A stretch of 64,000 nucleotides of DNA. Origin: an uncultured Alphaproteobacteria bacterium (GTDB taxonomy: Bacteria > Pseudomonadota > Alphaproteobacteria > RF32 > CAG-239). The position numbers and the translations under genes are program-made. The stretch covers positions 126,809-190,808 of the forward strand of contig CALXTQ010000013.1 of the NCBI GenBank assembly GCA_944391485.1, written 5' to 3'. Position 1 is the stretch's first letter. Each line of letters opens with the position of its first letter. A model generated the notes under the pieces. It was not told the DNA's origin. It did no database searches and saw only the letters and a program-made list of their open reading frames with translations. Below are positions 34,780 through 46,998 of the stretch, in pieces.

Positions 34780-36846
34780 ATGAAGAAAATTCTAACTTGT
34801 TTTTTAACGACTGTACTTGTTTGCTTCTGCAATCAGGCACAATCTGCATTACAGGGTAATGATGCCATTACCTCACGACACACTACAACACACACATACA
34901 CACCAGAACTAAAGCCTGTGCCGCAAAGTTTCAGGACTGCCGCCATCTGCTTTATCGGCGACGACTGCGGAAGCCAGGGGCTTTACAACAAAACAGATGA
35001 AGACATGACAATAGATCCCGAAGATATGTGCAAATCGGAAGGATATACCAAAAACATCTGTACCGACGGACAAATTGCCGACAGTGTCTGTCCGTATCAT
35101 GAAGATTATAATAAAGGCTGTACCTGTCCGGAAGAATATAAAATCTGCTCCGATTTGGAAGCCGGATCGGGTCTGACCTGCGTTTTGGATGACAAAACCT
35201 ATTATGAATCCTGTGCCTGCAGTCCTTCTCTGGTTACCTGCAATTCGGCGGAAGACGGCGTCGGGGATGCTTGCGGCGGCAAATACGCTTCCTGCCAATG
35301 CAAACCCAACCTGGTCAGCTGTAATGAGGTTCAGGACGGCGTCGGGGATGCCTGCGGCGGCAAATACGCCTCGTGCCAATGCAAAGACAGCCTGATCCAG
35401 TGCGGCACCAATCAGGAAGGCGTCGGCCTGCAATGTGATGGCAAATATGCGGAATGCCGCTGCCCGACAGATTGGAGTGAATGCAACGGGGATACGGAAG
35501 ACGGAGGCGCCGAGGGCGCGTCTAAATGCTCAATCGGCGGCAAGGATTATTACAGCAAATGCAAAATTGTCGAAGATAAATGCGGTAAAAATGTTTTGAG
35601 CGGCTATGGCAGAGTTGTAACAACTTCGGAAGAGTTTCTGCAGGCCGTTAAAGACGTTAATGCCAAAATAGCCAGAACGATCATTGTCATGAACGATATT
35701 GCCGTTACGGAACCGATTTCCTTTACTGCGGAATCTGACATAAAAACCAAAAACTCCTTCCGGGACGCTATTCCTGATTGCAAAACGGACAAACGCCCAA
35801 AACTGACGTTTGACACGGAAGCGGCAGCCATTACCTATTCCGGGCATAACCACATGGTTGACAGCCTGCAGTTTGAGAATACCGGCGGCGACCTTCTGCA
35901 GGTATCGCCGAACATAGATCTGACACTGAACAACATAACTCTCCGCGCAAACGCTACAGATCGTGTAGCAAATGCCATAAAAATGGACAGTTATGGAGCC
36001 GCAGATATCACGATCAACGGCGATCTGCAGCTTTACGGCAATATCATGCTTGAACGCGCCAGTTCATCCAAATTTACACTGAACGGTTCTCTCATCGCCA
36101 GGTGGTCAACGACGGAGATAAATCTCGGAGGTTCTGATCTGATTATTGACGAATTACCGGAAGGTTATGATGACTATCCGGTGAAACCTACTGCCGGATA
36201 TGATATTAATTCCCCTTACATTATGGCCCAAAGTGCGCAGATAACGGCTAATACTGCTTATATCTACTGCCCGCTCGGACAACTTCTAAGCATTAAAACC
36301 AGACAAAATATCGCATTTGGCATAGTCATGAACCATAGAGAAGAAAACTGTCCGATTGCACCGGGAGCATTTTCTACAGTTCTGACCGGCTCGCCAAAAA
36401 ATATTACGTTTTCCGGTATAAATGCTCAGCCGGAATTTAATCTGGAGAGCAACAGCAGTTCCGCGTCTCTTATAGTTGAAAATTCCAATCTTAGGGCCAG
36501 ATCAACCGGACAAATTAACCTTTCCCGTCTCAGTTATTATAACTCGACGGTACAGGGCTTAAGAGCGACAGTTAAAACAACGGGCAGCAATAATGTTGAA
36601 AAAGATGTTCGTAATCTTGATGTTTCCATTTATGACTCGACTTATCAGCGTGGTTCCATAACCCTGCAAAACGCTTCTTATGTTATAAGGAGCAATGGTA
36701 AAGAAGAGGGAACAGGAGACAGCTGCTGTTACAGAGTTGGTACAAATTGCGGTCTGGCTCCATTATATTGTACCAAATGCCCCTGGGCAAGACAATGTCA
36801 GTCAGGGACAACTTATTATTATAAGAAAGTAAATCGAACGATTTAA
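34780..36846 (+). CDS. Secreted cysteine-rich repeat / beta-helix protein, first paralog
   Basis: 688 residues with a Sec signal (MKKILTCFLTTVLVCFCNQA, cleavage near QSA). A conserved N-terminal part (DCGSQGLYNK; CPYHEDYNKGC) precedes five cysteine-rich repeats (about 114-261) of about 27 residues, pattern C-x-C-x5-6-C-x6-GVG-x2-C-x-GKY-x-SC, likely disulfide-stabilised. From about 277 (GRVVTTSEEFLQAVKDVNAK) to 640 lies a repetitive short-strand region that looks like a right-handed beta-helix. The end is a second cysteine cluster (CCYRVGTNC, CTKCPWARQC). There is no anchor or barrel, so it is periplasmic, secreted or held by partners. I recognise no characterised family. The start has GAGGTAA 7 nt upstream. 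Confidence 0.85.
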   Translation: MKKILTCFLTTVLVCFCNQAQSALQGNDAITSRHTTTHTYTPELKPVPQSFRTAAICFIGDDCGSQGLYNKTDEDMTIDPEDMCKSEGYTKNICTDGQIADSVCPYHEDYNKGCTCPEEYKICSDLEAGSGLTCVLDDKTYYESCACSPSLVTCNSAEDGVGDACGGKYASCQCKPNLVSCNEVQDGVGDACGGKYASCQCKDSLIQCGTNQEGVGLQCDGKYAECRCPTDWSECNGDTEDGGAEGASKCSIGGKDYYSKCKIVEDKCGKNVLSGYGRVVTTSEEFLQAVKDVNAKIARTIIVMNDIAVTEPISFTAESDIKTKNSFRDAIPDCKTDKRPKLTFDTEAAAITYSGHNHMVDSLQFENTGGDLLQVSPNIDLTLNNITLRANATDRVANAIKMDSYGAADITINGDLQLYGNIMLERASSSKFTLNGSLIARWSTTEINLGGSDLIIDELPEGYDDYPVKPTAGYDINSPYIMAQSAQITANTAYIYCPLGQLLSIKTRQNIAFGIVMNHREENCPIAPGAFSTVLTGSPKNITFSGINAQPEFNLESNSSSASLIVENSNLRARSTGQINLSRLSYYNSTVQGLRATVKTTGSNNVEKDVRNLDVSIYDSTYQRGSITLQNASYVIRSNGKEEGTGDSCCYRVGTNCGLAPLYCTKCPWARQCQSGTTYYYKKVNRTI
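35254..35385 (+). repeat. 81-bp tandem coding repeat
   Basis: The 51-bp stretches 35254-35304 and 35335-35385 (both begin GACGGCGTCGGGGATG) differ at about three positions and are 81 bp apart, the period of the 27-residue cysteine repeat. The high nucleotide identity points to recent duplication or gene conversion inside the gene. Confidence 0.8.
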
Positions 36847-36868
36847 CTGCTTATAACCGCAATAAAAC

Positions 36869-36897
36869 AAAATCTCCGGAATCCTCCGGGGATTTTT
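36869..36897 (+). terminator. Terminator of the first cysteine-rich gene
   Basis: AAAATCTCCGGA (36869-36880) pairs with TCCGGGGATTTT (36885-36896) with one T-G wobble, then T. Confidence 0.8.
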
Positions 36898-36970
36898 GTG
36901 TATAAAACACGTTTTTTTACATAATTTTTCCTTTTAACTCTGGCGGAAAAATTTTTACCCCAATAAATAG

Positions 36971-37013
36971 TTGAAAAATCCATTATATTGATAAACTATT
37001 ATTTGTAGGTGTG
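36971..37013 (+). promoter_or_regulatory. Promoter region of the second cysteine-rich gene with the shared block
   Basis: TTGAAA (36971-36976) and TAAACT (36992-36997), 15 bp apart, then ATT.GTAGGTGTG to 37013, matching the block upstream of the first paralog. The ribosome-site region is also alike (TTTAGTTC ... CAG ... GAGG ... TCATGA) in both genes. Confidence 0.55.
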
Positions 37014-37110
37014 TTTTGTTGTGATTAAAGATGCGTGTCTCATCATTTTTCGCTTTCTTCTGTCATATTTTCTTACACCTTCTTGGGTTTTAGTTCTACA
37101 GGAGGGTATC

Positions 37111-39048
37111 ATGATAAATAAGCTTTTATTTCTTATTTTCGCCGGAGGAGCCGTTATCGGACTTTTTCCGAACCCCGCTTCCGGTTCCGATGCTTTTTCT
37201 GTTGCCACCATACCATTCACACCAAAGCTAAAGCCCGCCTCTTCTTTTAAACTGGCGGCGGTCTGCTTTGCCGGCAGCGACGATTGCGGAAGTCAGGGCC
37301 TTTTTAACCGTGTCGGAGAGGACGAAGTTATTACCATGGATCCGGAAGAACAATGCCTGGCAGAAGGTTACAGCAAAAATATCTGTAACAATGGACAGAT
37401 TGTTAAAGACCCATGCCCGTATCATGAAGATTATAATAAAGGCTGCGCCTGTCCTTCCGATTTCAGCATTTGTTCCGGCGAAGAAGACGGCAACGGCCAG
37501 CAATGCGTTCTTGATGGACAGACATACTGGGAAAGCTGTTCATGCAAAGCATCGTTCGTCAGTTGTAATTCGGCGCAGGACGGTGTTGGAGTTCCTTGCG
37601 GTGGTAAATACGAATCCTGTGTTTGCAAACCTAATCTGATCAGTTGCAATGAAGTTCAGGACGGTGTCGGAGATGTCTGCGGCGGCAAATACGCCTCGTG
37701 TCAATGTAAAGACAGCCTGATCCAGTGCGGCACTAATCAGGAAGGCGTCGGGGAAGACTGCAACGGAAAATACGCCAAGTGTAAATGTCCGGACGGGTGG
37801 ACAACCTGCGAGGAAGGAGGACCTGCAAAAGAAGCCGAAAAATGTTCTATCGGGGGAGATGATTATTACAGTCAATGTGCTCCGGTAGATAATGATCCAT
37901 GCGGAAAAACAGTTTTAAGCAAATATGGCACCGTCGTTTCAACAGAGGAGGAATTTCTGGCAGCCGTAGATCAGGTTAATCTGCGAAAAGAGGGATTTAT
38001 TATTGTAATGAATAATATCAAGGTAACCAAACCAATTTTTTTCACAAATATGGTAGATATAAAAACGAAAAATTCGTTCCGCGATGAAATACCCGCATGT
38101 AAAACAGATGCCCGTCCATCACTGACCTTTGATACGGATACGGCAATTTCCTTGGATTATCAGGCTGGAAAATCTACTTTTAATGATTTGAAATTAATTA
38201 ATGATGGCGGTCATTTATTTCGGTTGTCCGGGGAAAGCGGTAATTTAACCATGAGCAATATTACACTTCAAACCCCAATGGACTCTGATGTTTTCTATTT
38301 AAACCTTCCTAATTTGAATCAATCTGAAATGACTATTGAGATTTTCGGAGACTTGTTTATAAAAGGAAACATCAATCTTGAAAAATTTACAGATGAAGCC
38401 GTTTTTACAATTTTCGGTTCCCTTATGGCTACCGGGAGCAAAGAGATAAATTTAGGGGACGGACAGTTTTGGATTAAAGCCTTGCCTGAAGGATATGATG
38501 AATATCCTGTTAAACCAATTAATCCTTTCGGTACCAATTATCCGCTTGTTAATGCAAACAATATAAAAGCCGGTTTTGTCCGCTTTTACTGCCCTAAAGG
38601 AGGTGTCAAATCCATTACTCTTACAGGCAACGGTTATCCCAGCAGCGTCGTTTTAGGTTTGGGGGATGATGAAGAAGGCGATGAATGTCCTCTGGGAATA
38701 CAAAGTTTTACAGTAGTTATTGAGGGAAGACCTGATTATGTTTTTTTTCAGGGAATGCAATCAGCTACTGCTACATTTAATACAACAACTTATCCTGAAT
38801 TGACTGTTAAAAATGCAACTCTTAACGTCAATACTCCACAACCCTCTTTTTCCAGATTATTCCTGTATGCGTCGACTTTGAAAGGCTCGGTCGAAATCAG
38901 CACTGCTGATATTTATGATACAGATAATTTTGATGTTATTATTAAAGATTCAAAGTATTCTGGCATTAGTCTGAATCCCGCCTCTTATTCAATTAATGAA
39001 AAAGGTTCTCGTCAAAATAAAGTATACGAAGTTTTAAAAAATATGTAA
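37111..39048 (+). CDS. Secreted cysteine-rich repeat / beta-helix protein, second paralog
   Basis: 645 residues with a Sec signal (MINKLLFLIFAGGAVIGLF, cleavage near ASGSDA). It has the same plan as the 34780 product: DDCGSQGLFNR, CPYHEDYNKGCACP, five cysteine repeats (about 112-256), then GTVVSTEEEFLAAVDQVN opening a beta-helix-like region. It lacks the C-terminal cysteine cluster and ends QNKVYEVLKNM. The start at 37111 (AGGAGG 5 nt upstream) is preferred over 37009. The cysteine region is close to the first gene in DNA sequence, but the 3' half is much more AT-rich and diverged, suggesting a mosaic history. Function unknown; probably a surface or secreted partner of the first. Confidence 0.85.
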   Translation: MINKLLFLIFAGGAVIGLFPNPASGSDAFSVATIPFTPKLKPASSFKLAAVCFAGSDDCGSQGLFNRVGEDEVITMDPEEQCLAEGYSKNICNNGQIVKDPCPYHEDYNKGCACPSDFSICSGEEDGNGQQCVLDGQTYWESCSCKASFVSCNSAQDGVGVPCGGKYESCVCKPNLISCNEVQDGVGDVCGGKYASCQCKDSLIQCGTNQEGVGEDCNGKYAKCKCPDGWTTCEEGGPAKEAEKCSIGGDDYYSQCAPVDNDPCGKTVLSKYGTVVSTEEEFLAAVDQVNLRKEGFIIVMNNIKVTKPIFFTNMVDIKTKNSFRDEIPACKTDARPSLTFDTDTAISLDYQAGKSTFNDLKLINDGGHLFRLSGESGNLTMSNITLQTPMDSDVFYLNLPNLNQSEMTIEIFGDLFIKGNINLEKFTDEAVFTIFGSLMATGSKEINLGDGQFWIKALPEGYDEYPVKPINPFGTNYPLVNANNIKAGFVRFYCPKGGVKSITLTGNGYPSSVVLGLGDDEEGDECPLGIQSFTVVIEGRPDYVFFQGMQSATATFNTTTYPELTVKNATLNVNTPQPSFSRLFLYASTLKGSVEISTADIYDTDNFDVIIKDSKYSGISLNPASYSINEKGSRQNKVYEVLKNM

Positions 39049-39118
39049 GGTCAATATTTTTGCAAAACTCATATCAGATTACAGTAATCTTATAATGGAT
39101 AAATGATGTTCGGCTTCG

Positions 39119-39148
39119 AAAAAAGCCCCGAAATTCGGGGCTTTTTTT
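39119..39148. terminator. Bidirectional terminator between the second cysteine-rich gene and atpC
   Basis: AAAAAAGCCCCG pairs with CGGGGCTTTTTT (arms 39119-39130 and 39136-39147, loop AAATT), followed by T. It overlaps the atpC stop codon. Confidence 0.9.
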
Positions 39149-39524
39149 ATTTGCTGGGAAATGTTCCCAAATAATCGATAATCATCTGATAATAGGCTTT
39201 ATCGTCATCATGAACGGCAGCATCCCTCTTTTCCGTCGCTTTGGCGATATCAATATTTTCATACGAAACAACCTTTTCCGTCGAAACGGCGCAGCGGTTG
39301 CGTGCGATATCGGCGATGCCGCCTTTTATGAAATATCTTTCGATCGGTTTGTTCGCCGTATCCAGAACCTGCAGGAGTCCGTTTCTCAGCAAAACCAGCG
39401 ACGGCGCTCTGTCCCGCAAAACGGTCAGATCGCCGTTAACGCCCGGCACGACAACTTTATCTACTTTTGCCGTGCGATAGACCTTGTAAGGACGGGATAT
39501 TCTGAAAATAATGCCTTTTTCCAT
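39147..39524 (-). CDS. atpC: ATP synthase epsilon subunit
   Basis: The 125-residue central-stalk subunit that regulates F1. The N-terminal beta-sandwich is seen in KVVVPGVNGDLTVLRDRAPS (family: GxxGxxGILPxHAP), LLRNGLLQVLD and RYFIKGGIADI; the two-helix C-terminal part follows (YENIDIAKATEKRDAAVHDD). It lies 28 bp after atpD and is the last gene of the F1 cluster. Confidence 0.93.
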   Translation of the reverse strand: MEKGIIFRISRPYKVYRTAKVDKVVVPGVNGDLTVLRDRAPSLVLLRNGLLQVLDTANKPIERYFIKGGIADIARNRCAVSTEKVVSYENIDIAKATEKRDAAVHDDDKAYYQMIIDYLGTFPSK

Positions 39525-39552
39525 TGTTTATCCTTTATATCGGGAAAGGCCG

Positions 39553-42104
<2,552 letters not shown>

Positions 42105-42113
42105 CTCTTTTCC

Positions 42114-43664
42114 TTACGCCGCTTTTTCTTCTCCGATAAATTCGCTCAAAAAGCCGTCAAAGAATTCCGTCAGTTTCTTCTCCAGTTCATCCGAGATGAC
42201 TTTTTCGTCGCGAATCTGTTCCAGATAATCCGGATGATTTGCCTTCAGGGATGCCAGAGCCCGGGCCTCAAACTCCTTGACGTCCTTGACGGCTATCTTG
42301 TCCAGATATCCGCGGACACCAGAGAAAATGGCCACGACTTCCTCCGCCACCGGCATCGGATGATAAACCGGCTGTTTTAGCAGTTCGGTTAATCTTTCGC
42401 CGCGGGCGAGCAGGTTTTTGGTTGACTGGTCAAGATCCGAGGCAAACTGCGCAAAGGCCGCCATTTCGCGATATTGGGCAAGCTCGAGCTTGATTTTGCC
42501 GGCAACCTGTTTCATTGCCTTGATCTGCGCGGCGGAGCCGACGCGGCTGACCGAAATACCGACGTTTACCGCTGGACGAACCCCCTGATAAAACAAACTT
42601 GTTTCCAGGAAGATCTGGCCGTCTGTAATGGAAATAACGTTTGTCGGAATGTAGGCGGAAACATCGCCGGCCTGCGTTTCAATAACGGGCATGGCCGTCA
42701 GAGAACCGGCGCCTTCGGCATCGTTCATTTTTGCCGCGCGTTCCAAAAGTCTGGAGTGAAGATAGAAAACGTCGCCAGGATAAGCTTCGCGCCCGGGTGG
42801 ACGACGGAGCAGCAGGGACATCTGGCGGTATGCCGTCGCCTGCTTGCTCAGGTCATCATAAAAGATAACCGCATGCATGCCGTTGTCCCGGAAATATTCG
42901 CCCATAGCGCAGCCGGAGTACGGCGCAATAAACTGCATCGGCGCAGGATCCGAGGCCGTAGCGGCCACCACAATCGTATAGTCTAGAGCGCCGTGTTCCT
43001 TCAAAACTTTCACAACCTGCGCCACTGTCGAACGTTTCTGCCCGACAGCCACATAAACGCAGTACATCTTTTCTTTTTCGGACTTAGCCTGATCATTGAT
43101 ATGTTTCTGGTTGATGATGGTATCCAGAATAATTGCCGTCTTACCTGTCTGGCGGTCGCCAATGATCAGCTCACGCTGGCCGCGACCGATCGGGATAAGA
43201 GAATCGACGATTTTAAGTCCGGTCTGCATCGGCTCATGCACGCTCCGGCGGGCAATAATACCCGGCGCCTTGACTTCGGAGTTGCTGTATTCTTTCGCCT
43301 TAACGGGACCTTTGCCGTCTATCGGTTCGCCCAAAGCATCCACAACGCGCCCAAGCAGCTCTTTACCGACGGGAACGCTGACGATTTTGTCTGTGCGTCT
43401 GACCGTATCGCCTTCCTTGATCGACTGGTCGGAACCAAAAATAACAACGCCGACATTGTCTTCTTCCAAGTTTAAGGCCATGCCTTTGACGCCGGATTCA
43501 AACTCGACCATTTCGTTGGATTGAACCTTGTCCAAACCGTATATACGGGCGATACCATCACCGACGGAAAGAACCTGCCCGACTTCCGATACGTCTACAT
43601 CCACATCGGATTTGGCGATTTTTTCCTTAATAATGGAAGATATTTCGCTTGCGTGTACAGCCAT
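42114..43664 (-). CDS. atpA: ATP synthase alpha subunit
   Basis: The 516-residue non-catalytic nucleotide-binding subunit of F1. Seen: [18 protein letters not shown], Walker [30 protein letters not shown], the arginine-finger region [20 protein letters not shown] and the C-terminal helical bundle. Normal length. Its ATG overlaps the last base of the atpH stop, implying translational coupling. Confidence 0.98.
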   Translation of the reverse strand: MAVHASEISSIIKEKIAKSDVDVDVSEVGQVLSVGDGIARIYGLDKVQSNEMVEFESGVKGMALNLEEDNVGVVIFGSDQSIKEGDTVRRTDKIVSVPVGKELLGRVVDALGEPIDGKGPVKAKEYSNSEVKAPGIIARRSVHEPMQTGLKIVDSLIPIGRGQRELIIGDRQTGKTAIILDTIINQKHINDQAKSEKEKMYCVYVAVGQKRSTVAQVVKVLKEHGALDYTIVVAATASDPAPMQFIAPYSGCAMGEYFRDNGMHAVIFYDDLSKQATAYRQMSLLLRRPPGREAYPGDVFYLHSRLLERAAKMNDAEGAGSLTAMPVIETQAGDVSAYIPTNVISITDGQIFLETSLFYQGVRPAVNVGISVSRVGSAAQIKAMKQVAGKIKLELAQYREMAAFAQFASDLDQSTKNLLARGERLTELLKQPVYHPMPVAEEVVAIFSGVRGYLDKIAVKDVKEFEARALASLKANHPDYLEQIRDEKVISDELEKKLTEFFDGFLSEFIGEEKAA

Positions 43665-44230
43665 TATTGTCCACCTTTCATGATTAATTCCAGACGATTT
43701 AACTTCCCTTTCAGAGAGTCATCAATCATATTTGAGTTAAATTTTACAACCAGTCCGCCCAGCAACTCCGGCCTGATTTCATAATTGACCACAATTTTGC
43801 CGGAAAGCATTTTTTCCAGACTGCTTTTAAGCTTTTTGTCCTGAGCGGAGCTGAGCGCCTTTACGGACTGAACTTCAACTTCAATAATTCCGTTTTTGCG
43901 GTAATTAAGATGCCGAAACTCCTCGAGAATCAGCTCCAGTTCTCCGAACCTGCCGTTATCCGCGATAATGTCCAGACAAGACAGCGTTTCGGGACTTAGC
44001 TTCAGCTTTTTGGAGATTTCCTTAAGGGCTTCCTTTTTGCCGCCGTTGTCCCAGACGGGATTAGCCAGATATTTGAGAATATCCCTGTCCTCGCGGATAA
44101 CAGCGAGAAGTGACGCCATGTCTTCGGACACTCTGGCGACGGCCTTTTTGTCTTCGGCAGCTTCATAAAGCGCCAGAGCATAAACGGAAGCAATTTTTGA
44201 TTTCGAATCTTTTTTCACGTTTTTAAGCAC
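43664..44230 (-). CDS. atpH: ATP synthase delta subunit
   Basis: The 188-residue stator subunit (OSCP-like) joining F1 to the peripheral stalk. The N-terminal helical domain contains [20 protein letters not shown]; the C-terminal part has [20 protein letters not shown] and [14 protein letters not shown], the conserved family end. First gene of the F1 operon. The F0 genes (a, b, c) are not in the window, as usual in alphaproteobacteria where they form a separate locus. Confidence 0.95.
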   Translation of the reverse strand: MLKNVKKDSKSKIASVYALALYEAAEDKKAVARVSEDMASLLAVIREDRDILKYLANPVWDNGGKKEALKEISKKLKLSPETLSCLDIIADNGRFGELELILEEFRHLNYRKNGIIEVEVQSVKALSSAQDKKLKSSLEKMLSGKIVVNYEIRPELLGGLVVKFNSNMIDDSLKGKLNRLELIMKGGQ

Positions 44231-44418
44231 TCAATGATTTATAAAACTGATGGTCATCATAATAACAATAGGTTTCTAATTTGTTAAGATAATTTAATAC
44301 TTATGCAAAAAAGTAAAACCTCCCCGCTCCGGATAAAATATCCCCGGACGCTGCCAGCGGGAAACGCCTTCCGCAAAATGCCTCCCCGCCCGGAAAAAGG
44401 TTTGCGGCTGTCCAAATT

Positions 44419-46596
44419 TTACATGAACGAATAAGGATCTATATCTACTTCAATCCGCACGTTGGAAGGGCAAGGAACCCGGCGCAGCCATTCTCCGACA
44501 ACATCCTGGATTCTTATGTTTTTTGCGGTTTTCAGCAGCAGCCGGTAACGATATTTGCCGCGCAGCATATAAATCGGCGCCTGCGCGGGTCCCAGGGTTG
44601 AAATATAATCCGTATTCGGCGCCGTCCGGCCGAGAAGAATCGCCGTTTTTTCGGTCTGTTCGCGATTGGCGCCGGAAACGACCACAGCCGCAAGTTTTCC
44701 GTAAGGAGGCATTTTGAGAAGCCGGCGCGTCTGTTTCTCCAGTTTGAGAAACTTTTCGCGGTCTCCGGCTATCAGCGCCTGCAAAACGGCATTTTCCGGA
44801 TACAGCGTCTGAAGATAAACCGTCCCCTTTTTTTCGCCGCGGCCGGCGCGGCCGGACACCTGAGACAACAGCTGAAACGTCTGCTCAGAGGCGCGCAAAT
44901 CGCTGCCCATCAATCCAAGGTCGGCATCAACTATTCCTACCAGAGTCAGGCTCGGGAAATGGTGTCCCTTTGCCAAAATCTGCGTTCCGATCAATATATC
45001 GACCTCGCCTTTTTCCATTTTGCGGATAACCGCGGAAATCTCGTTCAGACTGGAAGTAATATCGCTCGACAGAATTTCAATCCGAGCAGAAGGAAAACGG
45101 CCCTTTACTTCTTCAGCTATTCTTTCAACGCCGGGGCCGCAGGCCGTCAGTCCGTCTTCCGACCCGCATTCGGGACAGACTTTCGGAATCGGCGTACTGT
45201 AACCGCAGTGGTGGCAGACAAGCGTGTTACTGTTGCGGTGTTCCGTCAGCCAGGCTGTACAGTTCGGACACTGAATCCGGTGCCCGCAGTCGCGGCAGAT
45301 GGTCAGAGGCGCGTATCCGCGGCGGTTGAGAAACAAGACGGACTGCTCCCCTTTTTCCAGATTTTCTTTCAGGGCGGCCACCAGATCGGGCGACAACCAC
45401 GAAATGCCCCAGCTGCCTTTTTGCGGCTTACTTTTTTTCAGATCAATGATTTTGATTTCTGGCAGAGACGCCGCGGCATAACGGCTGGTCAGGCGGACGA
45501 CGCCGTATTTTCCCTCTTCCACGTTGCTGACCGTCTCCAAATCGGGCGTCGCCGTAGAAAGAATCAGAGGAAACTGCTCTATTTTGGCTCGGACAACGGC
45601 CATATCGCGCCCCTGATAATTGACAACGTCTTCCTGTTTGAAAGAATGGTCATGGCTTTCGTCAATAACAATCAGCCCCAGATTTTTGTATGGCAGAAAC
45701 AGCGCCGAACGCGCGCCGATAATAACCTTTGCCCTTCCGTCAACCGCGGCCTGCCAATTATCAATGCGTTCCCGGCTGCCGAGCCCGGAGTGCCAACAGG
45801 CCGGACGAACACCGAAACGTTTTTCAAACCGGTTGAGCCACTGGGTAGTCAAAGCGATTTCAGGAACCATGATCAGAACCTGCGCGCCGCGTTTCAGCGC
45901 CTCGGCAACCGCTTCGAAATAAACTTCCGTCTTACCGGACCCCGTTACGCCGTCCAGCAGGGTTACGGAAAAACCGGCACCGACTTTTGCAGACAGCTCA
46001 TCCGCCGCGGCCTGCTGCTCGGGCGTTAGGACAACTTTGCAATGCTCCGCATCGGGAAGCAGAAATTCTTTTTTCTTTTCGACCACAAACGGTTCCAGCA
46101 CTCCGGCATCAATCATGTTTTTGACAACGGCCGGACCGCAGCCCGCTCCCGCGCAGATTTCCGTCCGGGAATAAGGATAATGCCGCAGCAGATCCATTAC
46201 CCGCCATCTAGCATCCGAATTTTTGAGTCCGGCTTCGGCCAGCGTTTTTCCCGAAAGCCTGTAAAGCGTTGCCGTCTGCCGGTCGTCAAAAGCGCCTTTG
46301 ACACTGAGCACCATTTTCAGCGTCAATCCCAGAAAAGCCATATTGTAAGAAGCAACAAAGGAAATAAACTTCATCAGCGAGGGGGAAAGCGGCGGATAAT
46401 CCAAAACCTCGAGCACCGATTTTATTTTGGCATCGTCCAGATCAGAGGACTTTCCCTGCTTCCAGACAACACCGACATAGCGCTCGCGGCCGAACGGCAC
46501 GCGAACCAGCGTGCCGTTCGCAACGGCGTCTTCGACTTTATAATCAAAAACATCGTTAAAAGGCAATGGCAGCAGGACACCGACTATTTTACTCAC
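44419..46596 (-). CDS. priA: Primosomal replication protein N' (PriA helicase)
   Basis: The 725-residue superfamily-2 helicase that restarts stalled replication forks. Seen: N-terminal DNA-binding domain (VSKIVGVLLPLPFNDVFDYK), Walker A LLDGVTGSGKTEVYFEA, IIVIDESHDHSFKQED-like motif II (LIVIDESHDHSFKQEDVVNY), a zinc-binding block of paired cysteines (CRDCGHRIQCPNC ... CHHCG ... CPECG) and QLLSQVSGRAGRG motif VI. The start is taken as GTG 46596 with GGGGAG 4 nt upstream; the longer frame to 46734 would add 46 unrelated residues. It is divergent from xerC. Confidence 0.96.
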   Translation of the reverse strand: MSKIVGVLLPLPFNDVFDYKVEDAVANGTLVRVPFGRERYVGVVWKQGKSSDLDDAKIKSVLEVLDYPPLSPSLMKFISFVASYNMAFLGLTLKMVLSVKGAFDDRQTATLYRLSGKTLAEAGLKNSDARWRVMDLLRHYPYSRTEICAGAGCGPAVVKNMIDAGVLEPFVVEKKKEFLLPDAEHCKVVLTPEQQAAADELSAKVGAGFSVTLLDGVTGSGKTEVYFEAVAEALKRGAQVLIMVPEIALTTQWLNRFEKRFGVRPACWHSGLGSRERIDNWQAAVDGRAKVIIGARSALFLPYKNLGLIVIDESHDHSFKQEDVVNYQGRDMAVVRAKIEQFPLILSTATPDLETVSNVEEGKYGVVRLTSRYAAASLPEIKIIDLKKSKPQKGSWGISWLSPDLVAALKENLEKGEQSVLFLNRRGYAPLTICRDCGHRIQCPNCTAWLTEHRNSNTLVCHHCGYSTPIPKVCPECGSEDGLTACGPGVERIAEEVKGRFPSARIEILSSDITSSLNEISAVIRKMEKGEVDILIGTQILAKGHHFPSLTLVGIVDADLGLMGSDLRASEQTFQLLSQVSGRAGRGEKKGTVYLQTLYPENAVLQALIAGDREKFLKLEKQTRRLLKMPPYGKLAAVVVSGANREQTEKTAILLGRTAPNTDYISTLGPAQAPIYMLRGKYRYRLLLKTAKNIRIQDVVGEWLRRVPCPSNVRIEVDIDPYSFM

Positions 46597-46998
46597 TTTA
46601 CTCCCCGTTTCAGCAGGTTGGCACATTTCAGAGGCGCTGAAACAACCGCATAAAGCCTTCGCTTTCAGGTCAGCGTTTCCTCCCAAAATCCGACAGAAAG
46701 GACAGATTCTCCGTTTTCCGCGGCAATCTTCCAACCGCTCAGAAAAAAGAAAGTTTTCCGCTTTTGTCCGCCGGGCCGCCCGAAATCCGACCAGCGCAAA
46801 GCGGACAAACCCCTGTCGTTGTCTGCCGGTATCTTAACAGTCAGACGGGAAAAGGACAAATATCTTATGCGATTAACACACAAAAAACCGTCCGGAAACT
46901 CAAGACATCTTCCCTTTCGCGGCTTAAAAAGACGGACAATCCGCTTTCCGAAAAAAATACAAACCAAAAATTAAACTTTCGATGCTATCATACGGGTT
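46597..46998. other. priA/xerC divergent intergenic region
   Basis: 402 bp with open frames on both strands (for example minus 46665-46967) that show no family resemblance or ribosome site and look like chance frames in GC-rich spacer. Promoters for priA and xerC should lie here; I see no clear -35/-10 pair for either. Confidence 0.4.

Noticed and set aside
35254-35385. Direct repeats considered as a CRISPR-like array
   Set aside because: The repeats are in frame within a protein, have an 81-bp period and encode the conserved cysteine unit; there are no unique spacers.
44959-46029. 356-residue plus-strand frame inside priA
   Set aside because: Shadow of priA; composition rich in Arg/Gln/Asn typical of a reversed reading of a real gene.
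46665-46967. 100-residue minus-strand frame upstream of priA
   Set aside because: No ribosome site, no homology by eye; overlaps another frame on the opposite strand.
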